Assembly (NCBI GenBank): GCA_949298545.1
Contig: CASFWX010000022.1
Location: 1 to 34,764 of the forward strand
Direction of reading: 5' to 3'
Origin: an uncultured Verrucomicrobiota bacterium
GTDB taxonomy: Bacteria; Verrucomicrobiota; Verrucomicrobiia; Opitutales; Intestinicryptomonadaceae
Length of the DNA: 34,764 nt
Positions 1 to 8,044 of this stretch are shown piece by piece. Both the position numbers and the translations under genes were made by a program. The notes beneath the pieces were generated by a model. The model saw only the letters and a list, made by a program, of their open reading frames with translations. It searched no databases and was not told the DNA's origin. Position 1 is the first letter of the stretch; the number at the start of each line of letters is the position of its first letter.

Positions 1-353
1 GTATTGCGCGAATCCGTAGGGTCGGACGGTATCATGCCTTTGAGAATCTTGCCCTTTAGGTCGGATAACTTTTCGTTGAGACCAGCTAAATCCTCACGCG
101 CCAGTTCCGCCAGTTCGGGATCCGAATTGTCGGCTAAAAGCTCTTTGTTCTCGCGTATTTGCTTTTCAACCCTCATGAGCTCCTCGTAGCTGTCCCTCAA
201 CTCGCTCAAATTTTGGTGCTCGCGCGAAATTTCTCCGGCGCTTCGGCGGTCGTCGTAAAAATCGGGCGCTCGCATTTTTTCATCGAGAACTTCAAGCCTT
301 TTTAAAAACGGTTCTATTGGCGGTATGCCTTCCATATTCTGAAATCTTGCCAT
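1..353 (-). CDS. prfA: Peptide chain release factor 1, N-terminal part (cut by window edge)
   Basis: About 117 codons are present and run off the left edge. The protein would recognise UAA/UAG stop codons on the ribosome. The visible part is the helical N-terminal domain typical of RF1: a run of charged heptads followed by DLKGKILKGMIPSDPTDSRN, which matches the segment that precedes the conserved core in RF1. The GGQ loop and the PxT stop-codon motif lie outside the window, so RF1 is preferred over RF2 only from this N-terminal segment. The start was set at the ATG whose complement is 351-353 (MARFQNMEG). A second in-frame ATG 18 bases downstream (complement 333-335) is possible. No clear Shine-Dalgarno site precedes either one. 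Confidence 0.82.
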   Translation of the reverse strand, partial: MARFQNMEGIPPIEPFLKRLEVLDEKMRAPDFYDDRRSAGEISREHQNLSELRDSYEELMRVEKQIRENKELLADNSDPELAELAREDLAGLNEKLSDLKGKILKGMIPSDPTDSRN

Positions 354-733
354 ATTGCATTTTTTTGCAAACAGAAAAATGCCTTTTTGTATTCTTTATT
401 TTTATTAAGCATTCACGTGCGCTTAATCTAACTTACAAGGCCTTATTTAATATCTCGCCACTTCTTTCTCGCTTTTCCCTATCCTCTTGCCTGCTTGTTA
501 TGCGGCATAAAAAAACAAATATTCCATCGCTAATCTTATAACCGGCAATTTACCTCTTAAAAAATGGCGCGTTCCGAATATATTTTTTAATTGAGCAATG
601 TCTAAAGCATATGCGCCTCGGAACATCAATACTTAAACAATGAATTATATCACTTTGTTTTACCAAGAATCGCCTACTTCCCAATTCTTCTTATCCGATC
701 TTTCCCTAATAAATAATCACATAAAATTTCCAT
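354..733. other. AT-rich intergenic region
   Basis: This 380-base stretch separates the prfA start from the terminator of the next minus-strand gene. It must hold the prfA promoter. I see no tRNA-like, repeat or convincing coding structure. A 74-codon open frame that begins inside prfA on the opposite strand and runs into this region has no ribosome site and no recognisable protein. Confidence 0.5.
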
Positions 734-772
734 AAAAAAAACCGAAAGCTTCAAAAGCTTTCGGTTTTTTTT
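734..772. terminator. Bidirectional intrinsic terminator
   Basis: A perfect 11-base stem (ACCGAAAGCTT at 741-751, AAGCTTTCGGT at 755-765) is flanked by an A-run on the left and a T-run on the right. It therefore reads as a terminator on both strands. It lies just past the stop of the minus-strand secreted protein gene and is most likely its terminator. Confidence 0.9.
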
Positions 773-794
773 GTTTAAGTTAAAAAGTCTTAAC

Positions 795-1475
795 TTATTT
801 ATCTTCGGAAATCACGACCGTCGGATCTGGAAGGGGAGTCGGATTCGATTCGCCAGAAGCGACTTCTTTCGACTCGGGAGAAGTCGTCATCTCGGAAGCG
901 GCCTCAGCAGCGGGTGTTTGTTCGGCAACCGTGCTTGATCCGACATTGCCAATCACCTTGCCGGCAGCGTCTGTAGTTACATTTACGCCGGAAGTGACTG
1001 AAGAACCATCAGCCTTTGTGACGGTGACATTTCCAGTTGTCGAGATATTGCCGCTGGAAGGATCTGAAACCGAGCGCGTGTCGACTTTAAAAGTCTCTCC
1101 GCCAAGTTTCGCCACCAAAGAAGTGTCTATAACGTCGGCGGAGGGCTGCTTAATTTGAATATTCAACTCCACATTTCCCTTGGCGGGGAAATTCGGATCC
1201 GACATCGCAGAGTTCATAGCCGCTACTGTAGCGCCCAAAGCCTTGCCTGTAAAAGTTTCCTGACCGAGACTTTTCAATGCGGCGTAAAGAGCCTTTTTAA
1301 GGGCATCCTCGCTGGAAACGGTAGGATCGGTAACGTCAAAATTAACCTTTAACGATATCACTCCGCTATCCATTGAAACGGAAACATTGGGCTCGGAAGT
1401 GTTTGCCTTCTGGGCAAAAGCCAGACCAGACACGGAAACAAGCGCCATGATTGCGAAATATTTCAAGAGTTTCAT
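795..1475 (-). CDS. Small secreted protein of unknown function
   Basis: The 226-residue product starts with a clear signal peptide (basic MKLLK, hydrophobic core, cleavage expected after AFA at about residue 21), so it should be exported. The mature part is low in aromatic residues and rich in Ser, Thr, Val and Ala. Its first half (to about residue 125) looks like a folded domain. The second half is Thr/Ser/Gly-rich and ends in an acidic, Pro-rich tail that looks disordered. I do not recognise a family. The start is supported by AAGGAA five bases upstream of the ATG, one of the better ribosome sites in the window. It stands alone, with its own terminator downstream and about 400 bases of non-coding DNA upstream. 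A periplasmic or surface role is inferred from the signal peptide only. Confidence 0.75.
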   Translation of the reverse strand: MKLLKYFAIMALVSVSGLAFAQKANTSEPNVSVSMDSGVISLKVNFDVTDPTVSSEDALKKALYAALKSLGQETFTGKALGATVAAMNSAMSDPNFPAKGNVELNIQIKQPSADVIDTSLVAKLGGETFKVDTRSVSDPSSGNISTTGNVTVTKADGSSVTSGVNVTTDAAGKVIGNVGSSTVAEQTPAAEAASEMTTSPESKEVASGESNPTPLPDPTVVISEDK

Positions 1476-1480
1476 GTAGA

Positions 1481-1486
1481 TTCCTT
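1481..1486 (-). promoter_or_regulatory. Ribosome binding site of the small secreted protein
   Basis: AAGGAA on the minus strand lies five bases before the ATG at 1475. It is worth noting because most genes here lack a recognisable site. Confidence 0.65.
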
Positions 1487-1872
1487 GGTTTGTTTAATAA
1501 ATAATAAGTTTTCGATTGTGATTGAAACGCTAAGAGCCACATCGGACGTTTTCAAGCTTTTTTTTAATTTTTTGATAATTTTTATTCCTATTCAAAGAAA
1601 ACACCCAATGCGCGCCTATTTTTAGCTTTTCCCCATTTTTTATATATGCACATATTCCGGTATCACCCATAAAACAAATACACATAATTTTTATCTTATC
1701 AAGCCGGGAAATCGCTTCCTTTCATATAAAATCGGGAAAAGATATCTAAATGAGGATGCTTTATAAAATTTGTTTTGCCTTTATCGGCAAAATACTTTGA
1801 AATATACCTTTCAAACAATAATATGAACGCGCGGCGCCTTTAATTATCGGGGTTCCGCTTTTTAAGCAAAAA
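1487..1872. other. AT-rich divergent intergenic region with one hairpin
   Basis: This stretch separates two divergent genes and should hold promoters for both. A perfect 7-base stem (TTTTGCC at 1773-1779, GGCAAAA at 1786-1792, loop of six) lies about 80 bases before the plus-strand start. It has no T-run after it, so it is more likely a leader hairpin or chance than a terminator. No gene, tRNA or repeat was seen. Confidence 0.5.
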
Positions 1873-3783
1873 ATGTCCGACGAAAACACCAAGCAGGAAA
1901 ACGGCAACGCTCAAAATCCAATAGATTTAAGCAGCCTCTCAAATCTTGAATTTAAAACGGCATGGACTCCGGCCTCTATGCCCGGCGAAAGAGCGCCGCG
2001 CCCGCGGGACGCTTTCTTCAATAAACGCCGGGACCGCGGAGATGCGAACGACCGGCGCCCTCAAAACAAACCGGACTTCCGCCCCAAAGGCGGTGGCAAA
2101 CCGCGTTCCAACTTCCGCGCAGAAAATGGCGGCGAAGAAAATTTCCGCGGAAATTCTCAAAGGAGGAATCGCGACAAAAACAATTCCCGCGGAGGCAAAA
2201 ATTTCCCGGCGCACCGCAAGCATGTTCCTTTCAGCCCCACGATGGAGGTTTTGTTTTACCCGGACGACGCTCCATTTGAAAAGTTGTCCGCCATTATGAA
2301 GGCTTCAAAGCGCACATATCAGCTCTTTGATATCGCCCAGCTCATTCTCGAAAAGCCGGAAAGATTTGTGATATTGGCAAAGAATTTGCCCATGCCTACC
2401 GGCGAAACAAAACCGCTTTACTGCGCGCAGCCATTTAATCTGCCTTTCGACGAGGAACAAGACGCAAAGCGCGCGGCTATCGAATATTTTGTCGGGGAGC
2501 TTTTCACAAGAGAAACAATAGAGGCAGAAGCCCCAAAGGGAAACTTCCAAGTTGTGAACAAGAGTTCCATTACCGGCGATCTCCTCGGCGCTCCCAACTG
2601 GCACAAATACGGGGAATATTTGCGCGAATACCACGCCGAAAAATGCCCTGATACCCCATTCGAAAAATTCTCAAGTTCAGTTGAGTCTGTCAGGGATCCG
2701 GAACAGATTGCCGCGTGGATAGAGAGCATGAAGACGCGCACAGTCTACAAACTAAAAAATCCCGCCGAAGGGGAAGACGGCATATTTGACACGCGCGAAG
2801 CCGCTTCCAACTATATCGCCCACAAGATGGCAGAGCAACTTGTTAAGACTTACGAGCAGGTTCGTTTCAGGGGGGCGAACCTGTCGCTCCTTCCCCACGG
2901 CAGGATACGCCGAAACATCGAGGAAGCCTGCCGGAAGCAAAGAAGATTTCCGATAGTTACGGCAAACAACCTCCGCGGAAGGCTCAGGCGCGCGGGATTC
3001 TCCGTCTATAAGAGGGGAAGCAAAGGTTTCGCTTTCGTATCTGTAATAAAGAGAAAATTCCTCTTTGAAGGTGAAACGCTGGCAGATCTCCCGCAAAAAA
3101 TATTCGATTTCGTCCTTGCCAATCCCGCCGTTCCGGCGCGCGACCTCCCCTATAAAATGCTCGATCTCACTCCGCCCCAGCAACAACGCAAGGAGAAGAC
3201 CCTCGCTGAAGAGAACCGCGACGGAGCCATGGATTCAAGCACTCCTCCCGACGCTTCGCAAGACGACGGGCTTGACGAAAGCCAAAAGGCGCGCATGGCG
3301 GAAATATGGAGCGAGTTGACCTGGCTCATATCCGAAGGGTACGTCGTAGAATACGCCGACGGCACATTGCAAGCCAATCCATTCCTTCCCAAACCCAAAG
3401 AAAAAGTTTCCGATTCCAAGCTGCCCGATGGGGAACATGGCGATCTCGGCGCGGCGGACGAACCGGTAATATCCCAGCCGACACAGACTGAAAAAGGCGA
3501 TGAATCTACTGTTGGCGCTGGAGAACAGGCTTCCGAAGTACCCCCCACTGAACCAGAAGGCGAATCACCGGGTGAATGCGGGGCAGAGAACTCTGTTTTA
3601 AGCAATGTTCAAAGCGCCGGTGCAGATGGGCTGCCGCCTTCAACACAATGCACCGATGCAGACAATTCCGATGCCTTAAAATCTGAAACTTCTCTCTGTT
3701 CCGCAGAAAAAAATTCCGATTCTTCCCCAGAAGAATCGGCTGCCGAATCCGAAGGGGAATCCGAAGCTCCGCAAAACTCTTAA
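1873..3783 (+). CDS. Arg/Gly-rich, acidic-tailed protein of unknown function, possibly RNA-binding
   Basis: The 636-residue protein has three zones. Residues 1-120 are strongly basic and low in complexity, rich in Arg, Asn and Gly, like RGG-type RNA-binding tails. Residues about 120-435 look folded, with runs such as MEVLFYPDDAPFEKLSAIMK and AGFSVYKRGSKGFAFVSVIK. Residues about 435-636 are acidic and rich in Ser, Glu and Pro, probably disordered. There is no signal peptide or membrane segment, so it is likely cytoplasmic. I recall no named domain. Nucleic-acid or ribosome binding is inferred from the basic tail only. The ATG has no Shine-Dalgarno site (preceded by TTTTTAAGCAAAAA). The gene is monocistronic, with a strong terminator right after it. 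It runs opposite to both neighbours. Confidence 0.8.
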   Translation: MSDENTKQENGNAQNPIDLSSLSNLEFKTAWTPASMPGERAPRPRDAFFNKRRDRGDANDRRPQNKPDFRPKGGGKPRSNFRAENGGEENFRGNSQRRNRDKNNSRGGKNFPAHRKHVPFSPTMEVLFYPDDAPFEKLSAIMKASKRTYQLFDIAQLILEKPERFVILAKNLPMPTGETKPLYCAQPFNLPFDEEQDAKRAAIEYFVGELFTRETIEAEAPKGNFQVVNKSSITGDLLGAPNWHKYGEYLREYHAEKCPDTPFEKFSSSVESVRDPEQIAAWIESMKTRTVYKLKNPAEGEDGIFDTREAASNYIAHKMAEQLVKTYEQVRFRGANLSLLPHGRIRRNIEEACRKQRRFPIVTANNLRGRLRRAGFSVYKRGSKGFAFVSVIKRKFLFEGETLADLPQKIFDFVLANPAVPARDLPYKMLDLTPPQQQRKEKTLAEENRDGAMDSSTPPDASQDDGLDESQKARMAEIWSELTWLISEGYVVEYADGTLQANPFLPKPKEKVSDSKLPDGEHGDLGAADEPVISQPTQTEKGDESTVGAGEQASEVPPTEPEGESPGECGAENSVLSNVQSAGADGLPPSTQCTDADNSDALKSETSLCSAEKNSDSSPEESAAESEGESEAPQNS

Positions 3784-3846
3784 GAGATAAAGCAATATCA
3801 TTCCCGCAGCTGAAGAGGGCGGCGCAACAACCTGTGGCAAAACGAG

Positions 3847-3875
3847 AATCCCGGGCGAAAACCCGGGATTTTTTT
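3847..3875 (+). terminator. Intrinsic terminator of the 636-residue protein gene
   Basis: A 9-base stem AATCCCGGG (3847-3855) and CCCGGGATT (3862-3870) with a CGAAAA loop is followed by a run of T. Its T-run overlaps the stop codon of the convergent NYN-domain gene, so the two genes are packed end to end. Confidence 0.9.
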
Positions 3876-4719
3876 AGTCTTTATTTTTCGGGTTTACCTG
3901 TGAGCGGGAGGAAAAAAAGTCCTTTAAATCCGCGAGGGATTTTGCCGAAGCTTTTCCTCCAAACAACCGCCGGCCTAAAAATCCGCCCCCGTTCTTTCTC
4001 CCATTTTCGGACTTGCCCGCGAGTTTTCCACTAGCGTGGCAAGATTCCTTTCCGCGCGCCTTGCCTTTCGGGCGAGGGCATTTTTCCAAGCCCGCAATCT
4101 GCCTGCATTCCATATTCTCCTTCCGCTTTCCGCCCATATGCCCGGAAATTCTGGCGAGCCTCTTTTTTAGCTTCTTCGAAATGAGCGGGCTGGGCTCTGC
4201 AGCGGAGGCAATATCTGCGGCGAGTAAATCAAGTTCCAAAAACGGATTCGATCTCCTCCATTCGCCCTCCGACCTGGAATTGTTCGCATGTGCCAAGTCT
4301 GAAACCCTGCGGGCTGACATTCCAGCCATATCAAAGAGTGCGTCCGGAGCAATTGAGACTGCGCCGAAGCTTTCAGATGTCAGCCTCAAAAGATTGTCCC
4401 TGGAAACCACCGCAATATCCGAAGACTTTTTTGCAACCGCGCAAAGCCTCTCGATGAATTCGTCGGCTGTCATGTGCGAAGGGGTAAAAACTTCCGCAAA
4501 GGTTTTGCATGCCGAATCGCGCACTATCGAAATTTCTGCTCCCGAACCGTCGTAAACAATCGTCAGCGACGCGCCTCCCAAATCATGGAGCGGGGCAAGC
4601 AACTCCCGCAAAGCCGCGCGCGCGGCCTCCTGGTCCCCGCCTTCAAGGAGCGCCTTCAAAGAGCGGTCGGCGTGTATGACATTATACCCGTCGACGACTA
4701 TATGCCGAAAGCCAGCCAT
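3874..4719 (-). CDS. NYN-domain (YacP/Rae1-like) ribonuclease with basic C-terminal extension
   Basis: The N-terminal 170 residues match the YacP/NYN family of PIN-like endoribonucleases. The signature is VVDGYNVIH (Asp10, Asn13), with further Asp residues at 57, 86, 101 and 108 spaced as expected for a metal site. Relatives such as Bacillus Rae1 cut mRNA in translating ribosomes; that role is inferred here, not shown. Residues about 185-281 form an extra Lys/Gly/Arg-rich tail, probably disordered, that would suit RNA or ribosome binding. YacP proteins are usually about 170 residues, so this one is over 100 longer. It is the last gene of a minus-strand operon, starting 2 bases after the hemA stop codon. 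The start is at the ATG just before AGFRHIVVDGYN. Confidence 0.8.
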   Translation of the reverse strand: MAGFRHIVVDGYNVIHADRSLKALLEGGDQEAARAALRELLAPLHDLGGASLTIVYDGSGAEISIVRDSACKTFAEVFTPSHMTADEFIERLCAVAKKSSDIAVVSRDNLLRLTSESFGAVSIAPDALFDMAGMSARRVSDLAHANNSRSEGEWRRSNPFLELDLLAADIASAAEPSPLISKKLKKRLARISGHMGGKRKENMECRQIAGLEKCPRPKGKARGKESCHASGKLAGKSENGRKNGGGFLGRRLFGGKASAKSLADLKDFFSSRSQVNPKNKD

Positions 4720-4721
4720 AA

Positions 4722-5750
4722 TCAGGCGAATCCGAGGCGCCGCGCAAGCGCTTCCGCGCGCTCGGAAGCAGTCTGCGAAGCGCGCGCGATTTCCCCCTTC
4801 CTTATATTTAGGTTTTCCGAAGCAATTTTCGACAAGTCTTCAAGATTGTATAGGAAGGCGCCGTCGACCGATTCGACAGCCGGATCCACATTCGGGGGCA
4901 CCCCCAAATCCACAAAGAATACCGGTTTCTCCCCGCGCGCCTTTATTGTTCTTCTGGCAAGCTCCGCCGAAACCACTAATCTGCGCGCGGAACTGGCGCA
5001 TATTACCACGTCAAAATCCGCCATTCGCGCGGGGACCTCCGACATTTCAAGGCTGAAAGCCCCTATTTCACCGGCGAGGCTCTGCGCATTCTTAAAAGTC
5101 CTGCTTGAAACATAAATATTGCGCGCTCCCCTAATCGACAGCGCCTCCGCCACGAGCCGCCCGGCCTCTCCCGATCCGACGAGCAATATTGAAACCTTCC
5201 TCAAGTCCGGAAATATTCTGAGCGCCAAATCCGCCGCAACGCTTCCGACGCTGATCTTTCCGTGCCCTATTTCCGTATCCGTGCGTATCAGCTTGGCGCA
5301 CTGAACAGCCTTTTGAAAAGTGGCGTTGAGAATTGCCTTGCAATGCCCAGCCCCCAGGGACCGCGCGTATGCGGCTTTTACCTGCCCGAGAATTTCGGTC
5401 TCGCCGACCATTTGCGAGCACAAGCCCGAAGCGACCTTGAATATGTGCGCCACAGCCGCCGATCCGCTGGCCGAGTACGATAGCGAATCGAAGGTTTCGC
5501 TGTCGGCCCCGTATTTTTTCAAAACCTCCGCGATGTCTGCAAAAGCCCTATCCGAAGCGGAAACGAAATATATTTCCGCCCTGTTGCAAGTCATCAGAAA
5601 CAATATTTCAGAAATTCTGCCGCCGCGCAATATCTCGGACTCCGCTGCGAGTATATTTTCCGAAGGCAGGGAACAAGACCCTATTTGCGAAGGAGTCGCA
5701 GACTTAAACGAAATGCCTTTAAGATACAAGTTTGCGCAATCGCTTGGCAT
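4722..5750 (-). CDS. hemA: Glutamyl-tRNA reductase, short form
   Basis: This enzyme reduces glutamyl-tRNA with NADPH to glutamate-1-semialdehyde, the first step of the C5 route to haem. Visible signatures are MTCNRAEIYF with the catalytic Cys55, GETEILGQVK (116-125) for tRNA/substrate binding, and the nucleotide-binding loop GSGEAG (192-197). The product is 342 residues, against about 420 for the usual enzyme. The missing part is the C-terminal helical dimerisation domain: sequence stops about 45 residues after the conserved FLYNLEDL. No frameshift is apparent, because the downstream gene follows 2 bases later in an operon-like arrangement. It is second in a three-gene minus-strand operon after the polyprenyl synthase. 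Other haem genes are not in the window. Confidence 0.93.
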   Translation of the reverse strand: MPSDCANLYLKGISFKSATPSQIGSCSLPSENILAAESEILRGGRISEILFLMTCNRAEIYFVSASDRAFADIAEVLKKYGADSETFDSLSYSASGSAAVAHIFKVASGLCSQMVGETEILGQVKAAYARSLGAGHCKAILNATFQKAVQCAKLIRTDTEIGHGKISVGSVAADLALRIFPDLRKVSILLVGSGEAGRLVAEALSIRGARNIYVSSRTFKNAQSLAGEIGAFSLEMSEVPARMADFDVVICASSARRLVVSAELARRTIKARGEKPVFFVDLGVPPNVDPAVESVDGAFLYNLEDLSKIASENLNIRKGEIARASQTASERAEALARRLGFA

Positions 5751-5760
5751 AACGGCATAA

Positions 5761-6744
5761 TTAGGCGAACTTCAAACCGCGCATAGCCATGCAAAAATCC
5801 GCAAGGCTTGAAGATTCCAGCTGGAACGGCGATATCAGCCTTTCCGCATCGGAAATTCTGCGCTCAAATTCCGCGCGGCACTCGTCGATAACGCCCAAGC
5901 ACCCCATCGCTTCCGCCGCCGCGCGCGCCCTCTCCAACCCGGCAAGAGAATTCAAGGCCTTGAGCTCCCTCCGGGAAATCCTCTCTGAAAGCACGATGAC
6001 CGGGAACGTCCTCCTGCCCTGCTCCAAATCCGTTCCGAGAGTTTTTCCGGCAACCTCCTCCGACATGAAACAGTCGCAAACGTCGTCATATATCTGATAC
6101 GCAACCCCGAGTTCCCTGCCCGCCGCTTCCGCCGCCTTCGCCCAAGGGGAGGAAACAGAGGAAATCGCCGAAGCTCCAAAGACGCACGCGAGCGAAAACA
6201 AGGCTCCCGTCTTTCCGAATGCTATTCCGTAATAGTCGTCGCGCGTCGCCAAACCCGTATTTTTTGAGAGCGTCTGCCGAACTTCCCCCTCGCATATAGT
6301 GCGCACACATTCCCCCGTAAGGCGGGACAGCTCGAGGGAATTTTCCTCGCAAGCGAGAAGTATGGTTTGCGAAAATATGACATCGCCCAAGAGTATGGCT
6401 GTCCGCGCCCCGTATTTGCTGTTAGGAGTGGGTTCGCCGTGCCTGAGAGAAGCCCCGTCTATGACGTCGTCGTGTATGAGCGTTGATATATGTATCAATT
6501 CCACGACAGCCGCGCGCCTAACGAGGGATTTTCTGTCGCAATTCCCCGCCGCAGCCGACGCAAAAACTAAAGCGGGGCGCAGGAACTTGCCGGAGGGAGA
6601 TATGGACTCGAGGGCAGCTTCCCTAACTTCCGGCGAAAAACGCGATGCCTGGGACACGAGAAACTCCTTCAATTCCGAAAAAAGCGGACGCATAGCCGCG
6701 TTCACTTTATCGAACGGATTGCCTGTAATTTTCGGATTTTTCAA
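5761..6744 (-). CDS. Trans-polyprenyl diphosphate synthase
   Basis: The enzyme condenses isopentenyl diphosphate units into a long prenyl chain for quinone or lipid carriers. Both aspartate-rich motifs are present: DDVID followed by RHGEPTPN, and DDVCD followed by GKTLGTDLEQGRRTFP. SGKFLRPAL near the start is the usual substrate-binding region. The residue five places before the first motif is small (Ser), which fits a long-chain product; exact length cannot be told. The start is uncertain: the frame opens at a TTG at 6813, I chose the TTG at 6744, which puts the start just before NPFDKV, and an ATG at 6693 would trim the N-terminus. It is the first gene of the operon with hemA (10 bases apart) and the NYN nuclease. 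Confidence 0.9.
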   Translation of the reverse strand: MKNPKITGNPFDKVNAAMRPLFSELKEFLVSQASRFSPEVREAALESISPSGKFLRPALVFASAAAGNCDRKSLVRRAAVVELIHISTLIHDDVIDGASLRHGEPTPNSKYGARTAILLGDVIFSQTILLACEENSLELSRLTGECVRTICEGEVRQTLSKNTGLATRDDYYGIAFGKTGALFSLACVFGASAISSVSSPWAKAAEAAGRELGVAYQIYDDVCDCFMSEEVAGKTLGTDLEQGRRTFPVIVLSERISRRELKALNSLAGLERARAAAEAMGCLGVIDECRAEFERRISDAERLISPFQLESSSLADFCMAMRGLKFA

Positions 6745-6824
6745 TACTCGGACTTTTTCATTTATAAAAATTTTCGCAATAAAAAAAACACGCGGGAAAA
6801 CTTCGGCGGGCAAACTTCGGCGAG

Positions 6825-6836
6825 AGCATTAATGCT
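6825..6836. promoter_or_regulatory. Palindrome AGCATTAATGCT, candidate operator (copy 1)
   Basis: A perfect 12-base palindrome sits in a longer near-perfect 20-base inverted repeat (6821-6840, one mismatched pair). It lies upstream of the polyprenyl synthase operon. Its core GCATTAATGC recurs at 6990-6999 in the same intergenic region. Confidence 0.45.
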
Positions 6837-6989
6837 TTCGCGCCCCGCCTATTCCGCCAAAGATTGCGCCAAATCCCCCGCCGAACAAACATCGCCCCGT
6901 GGGATTGGGGAAACCGCATATGGAAATCGTTTCATTTATCTTGACTTTCATGCCCGGTTTTTAATTGAATAAATGGGACTGTTGCAATC

Positions 6990-6999
6990 GCATTAATGC
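6990..6999. promoter_or_regulatory. Palindrome GCATTAATGC, candidate operator (copy 2)
   Basis: This is the same 10-base palindrome as at 6826-6835, placed 54 bases before the start of the BASS transporter gene. Two copies of one palindrome between divergent operons suggest a shared DNA-binding regulator, though no regulator gene is nearby. Confidence 0.45.
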
Positions 7000-7052
7000 A
7001 AGGCGATGGCTAAAAAATATATATAAAATAGTGTAAAAAAACTGATTATACC

Positions 7053-8021
7053 ATGCTAAACCTATTAAAAACAGCCGCGAATAAATTTGTAAACTACTAT
7101 GTCGTGTGGACATTGCTAAGCTTTGTTTTGGGATACTACTTTCCCGACGCCTTCGCCTGGTTTAACGACTACAATGCCTGGGCGATGGCGATAGTCATGT
7201 TCTGCATGGGGCTGGCGACAAAGGTCGAAGACTTTGTCAATGTGGTTGTAATGCCCAAACCGCTTCTCTTGGGCACCTTCCTGAAATATTTGATCCTTCC
7301 GTTTTGGGCTCTTGTGATCGCAATAATTCTGGACTTGCCCGAACAAATTTTGGCCGGACTCATACTTCTTGCATGCTGTCCCGGGGCGACCGCCTCCAAC
7401 CTAATGACTTTCATCGCCCGCGCGAACGTAGCGCTTTCGGTGATATTGACGGGTGTATCCACAATGCTCGCCGTCGTCACCACTCCGGTGCTCTGCGAAA
7501 TTTTTGCGGGAAGAAGCGTCGAATTTGACGGCGTAAAAATGGCTCTCGACATTCTCAAAATTGTGGCAATACCCGTGTCCCTAGGGGCTTTTATCAACTG
7601 GAAATTCCCGAAATTCGCCAAGGGGGCCACGCAGGCGGGAGGGGTATTTTCAGTGCTCGCCATCTGCATGATTTCCGCGGCTATTATTGCCAAGAGCTCG
7701 GATTCCATAATGGGAAATCTCACCGAAGTTATAATCGCCGTCACGCTCTTTAACGTCGGCGGGCTCTTTTCCGGGTACATGATTCCAAAGTTGCTTCTCA
7801 AGAACGTGCGCGACGCCCGAACCATATCAATCGAAATGGGAATGCAAAACGGAGGGCTTGCCGCCACTCTCGCCACGAGCAATTTCGTAGGACAGCCGCT
7901 CGTCGCTATTCCGGCAATATTTTTTGCCATAATATCCACACTGATAGGCGGTATTTGCGCCACACATTGGCGGCGCCAGACTGAAGAATCGGAAAGCAAG
8001 CTTGACCAAAACCAATCCTAA
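7053..8021 (+). CDS. BASS-family sodium-coupled organic anion transporter
   Basis: The 322-residue protein is almost entirely hydrophobic, with about nine or ten membrane segments and no signal peptide. Two stretches mark the bile acid:sodium symporter family: LLACCPGATASNLMTFIARA and SIEMGMQNGGLAATLA, the latter in the crossover helix region that binds sodium and substrate. Family members carry bile acids, pantothenate/ketopantoate, pyruvate and other acids; the substrate cannot be read from the sequence. The start is an ATG after an AT-rich leader without a clear ribosome site. It is the first of a two-gene operon with an HpaI-type aldolase 23 bases downstream, which hints that the imported substrate is a keto or hydroxy acid. 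The promoter region carries a palindrome shared with the divergent operon. Confidence 0.88.
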   Translation: MLNLLKTAANKFVNYYVVWTLLSFVLGYYFPDAFAWFNDYNAWAMAIVMFCMGLATKVEDFVNVVVMPKPLLLGTFLKYLILPFWALVIAIILDLPEQILAGLILLACCPGATASNLMTFIARANVALSVILTGVSTMLAVVTTPVLCEIFAGRSVEFDGVKMALDILKIVAIPVSLGAFINWKFPKFAKGATQAGGVFSVLAICMISAAIIAKSSDSIMGNLTEVIIAVTLFNVGGLFSGYMIPKLLLKNVRDARTISIEMGMQNGGLAATLATSNFVGQPLVAIPAIFFAIISTLIGGICATHWRRQTEESESKLDQNQS

Positions 8022-8031
8022 AACACAAAAC

Positions 8032-8035
8032 GGAG
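8032..8035 (+). promoter_or_regulatory. Ribosome binding site that sets a TTG start
   Basis: GGAG lies nine bases before the TTG at 8045. It supports a TTG start for the aldolase, since there is no ATG until codon 17 (MALGTCIS). Confidence 0.55.
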
Positions 8036-8044
8036 AATCCAAAC

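Noticed and set aside
317..541. 74-codon plus-strand frame across the prfA start
   Set aside because: It overlaps prfA on the other strand, has no ribosome site, and looks like AT-rich non-coding sequence.
4013..4555. 180-codon open frame antisense to the NYN nuclease
   Set aside because: The minus-strand frame carries the NYN motifs and sits in an operon. This one matches nothing.
7169..7999. 276-codon open frame antisense to the BASS transporter gene
   Set aside because: The plus-strand frame has clear family motifs and membrane segments. The antisense translation has none.
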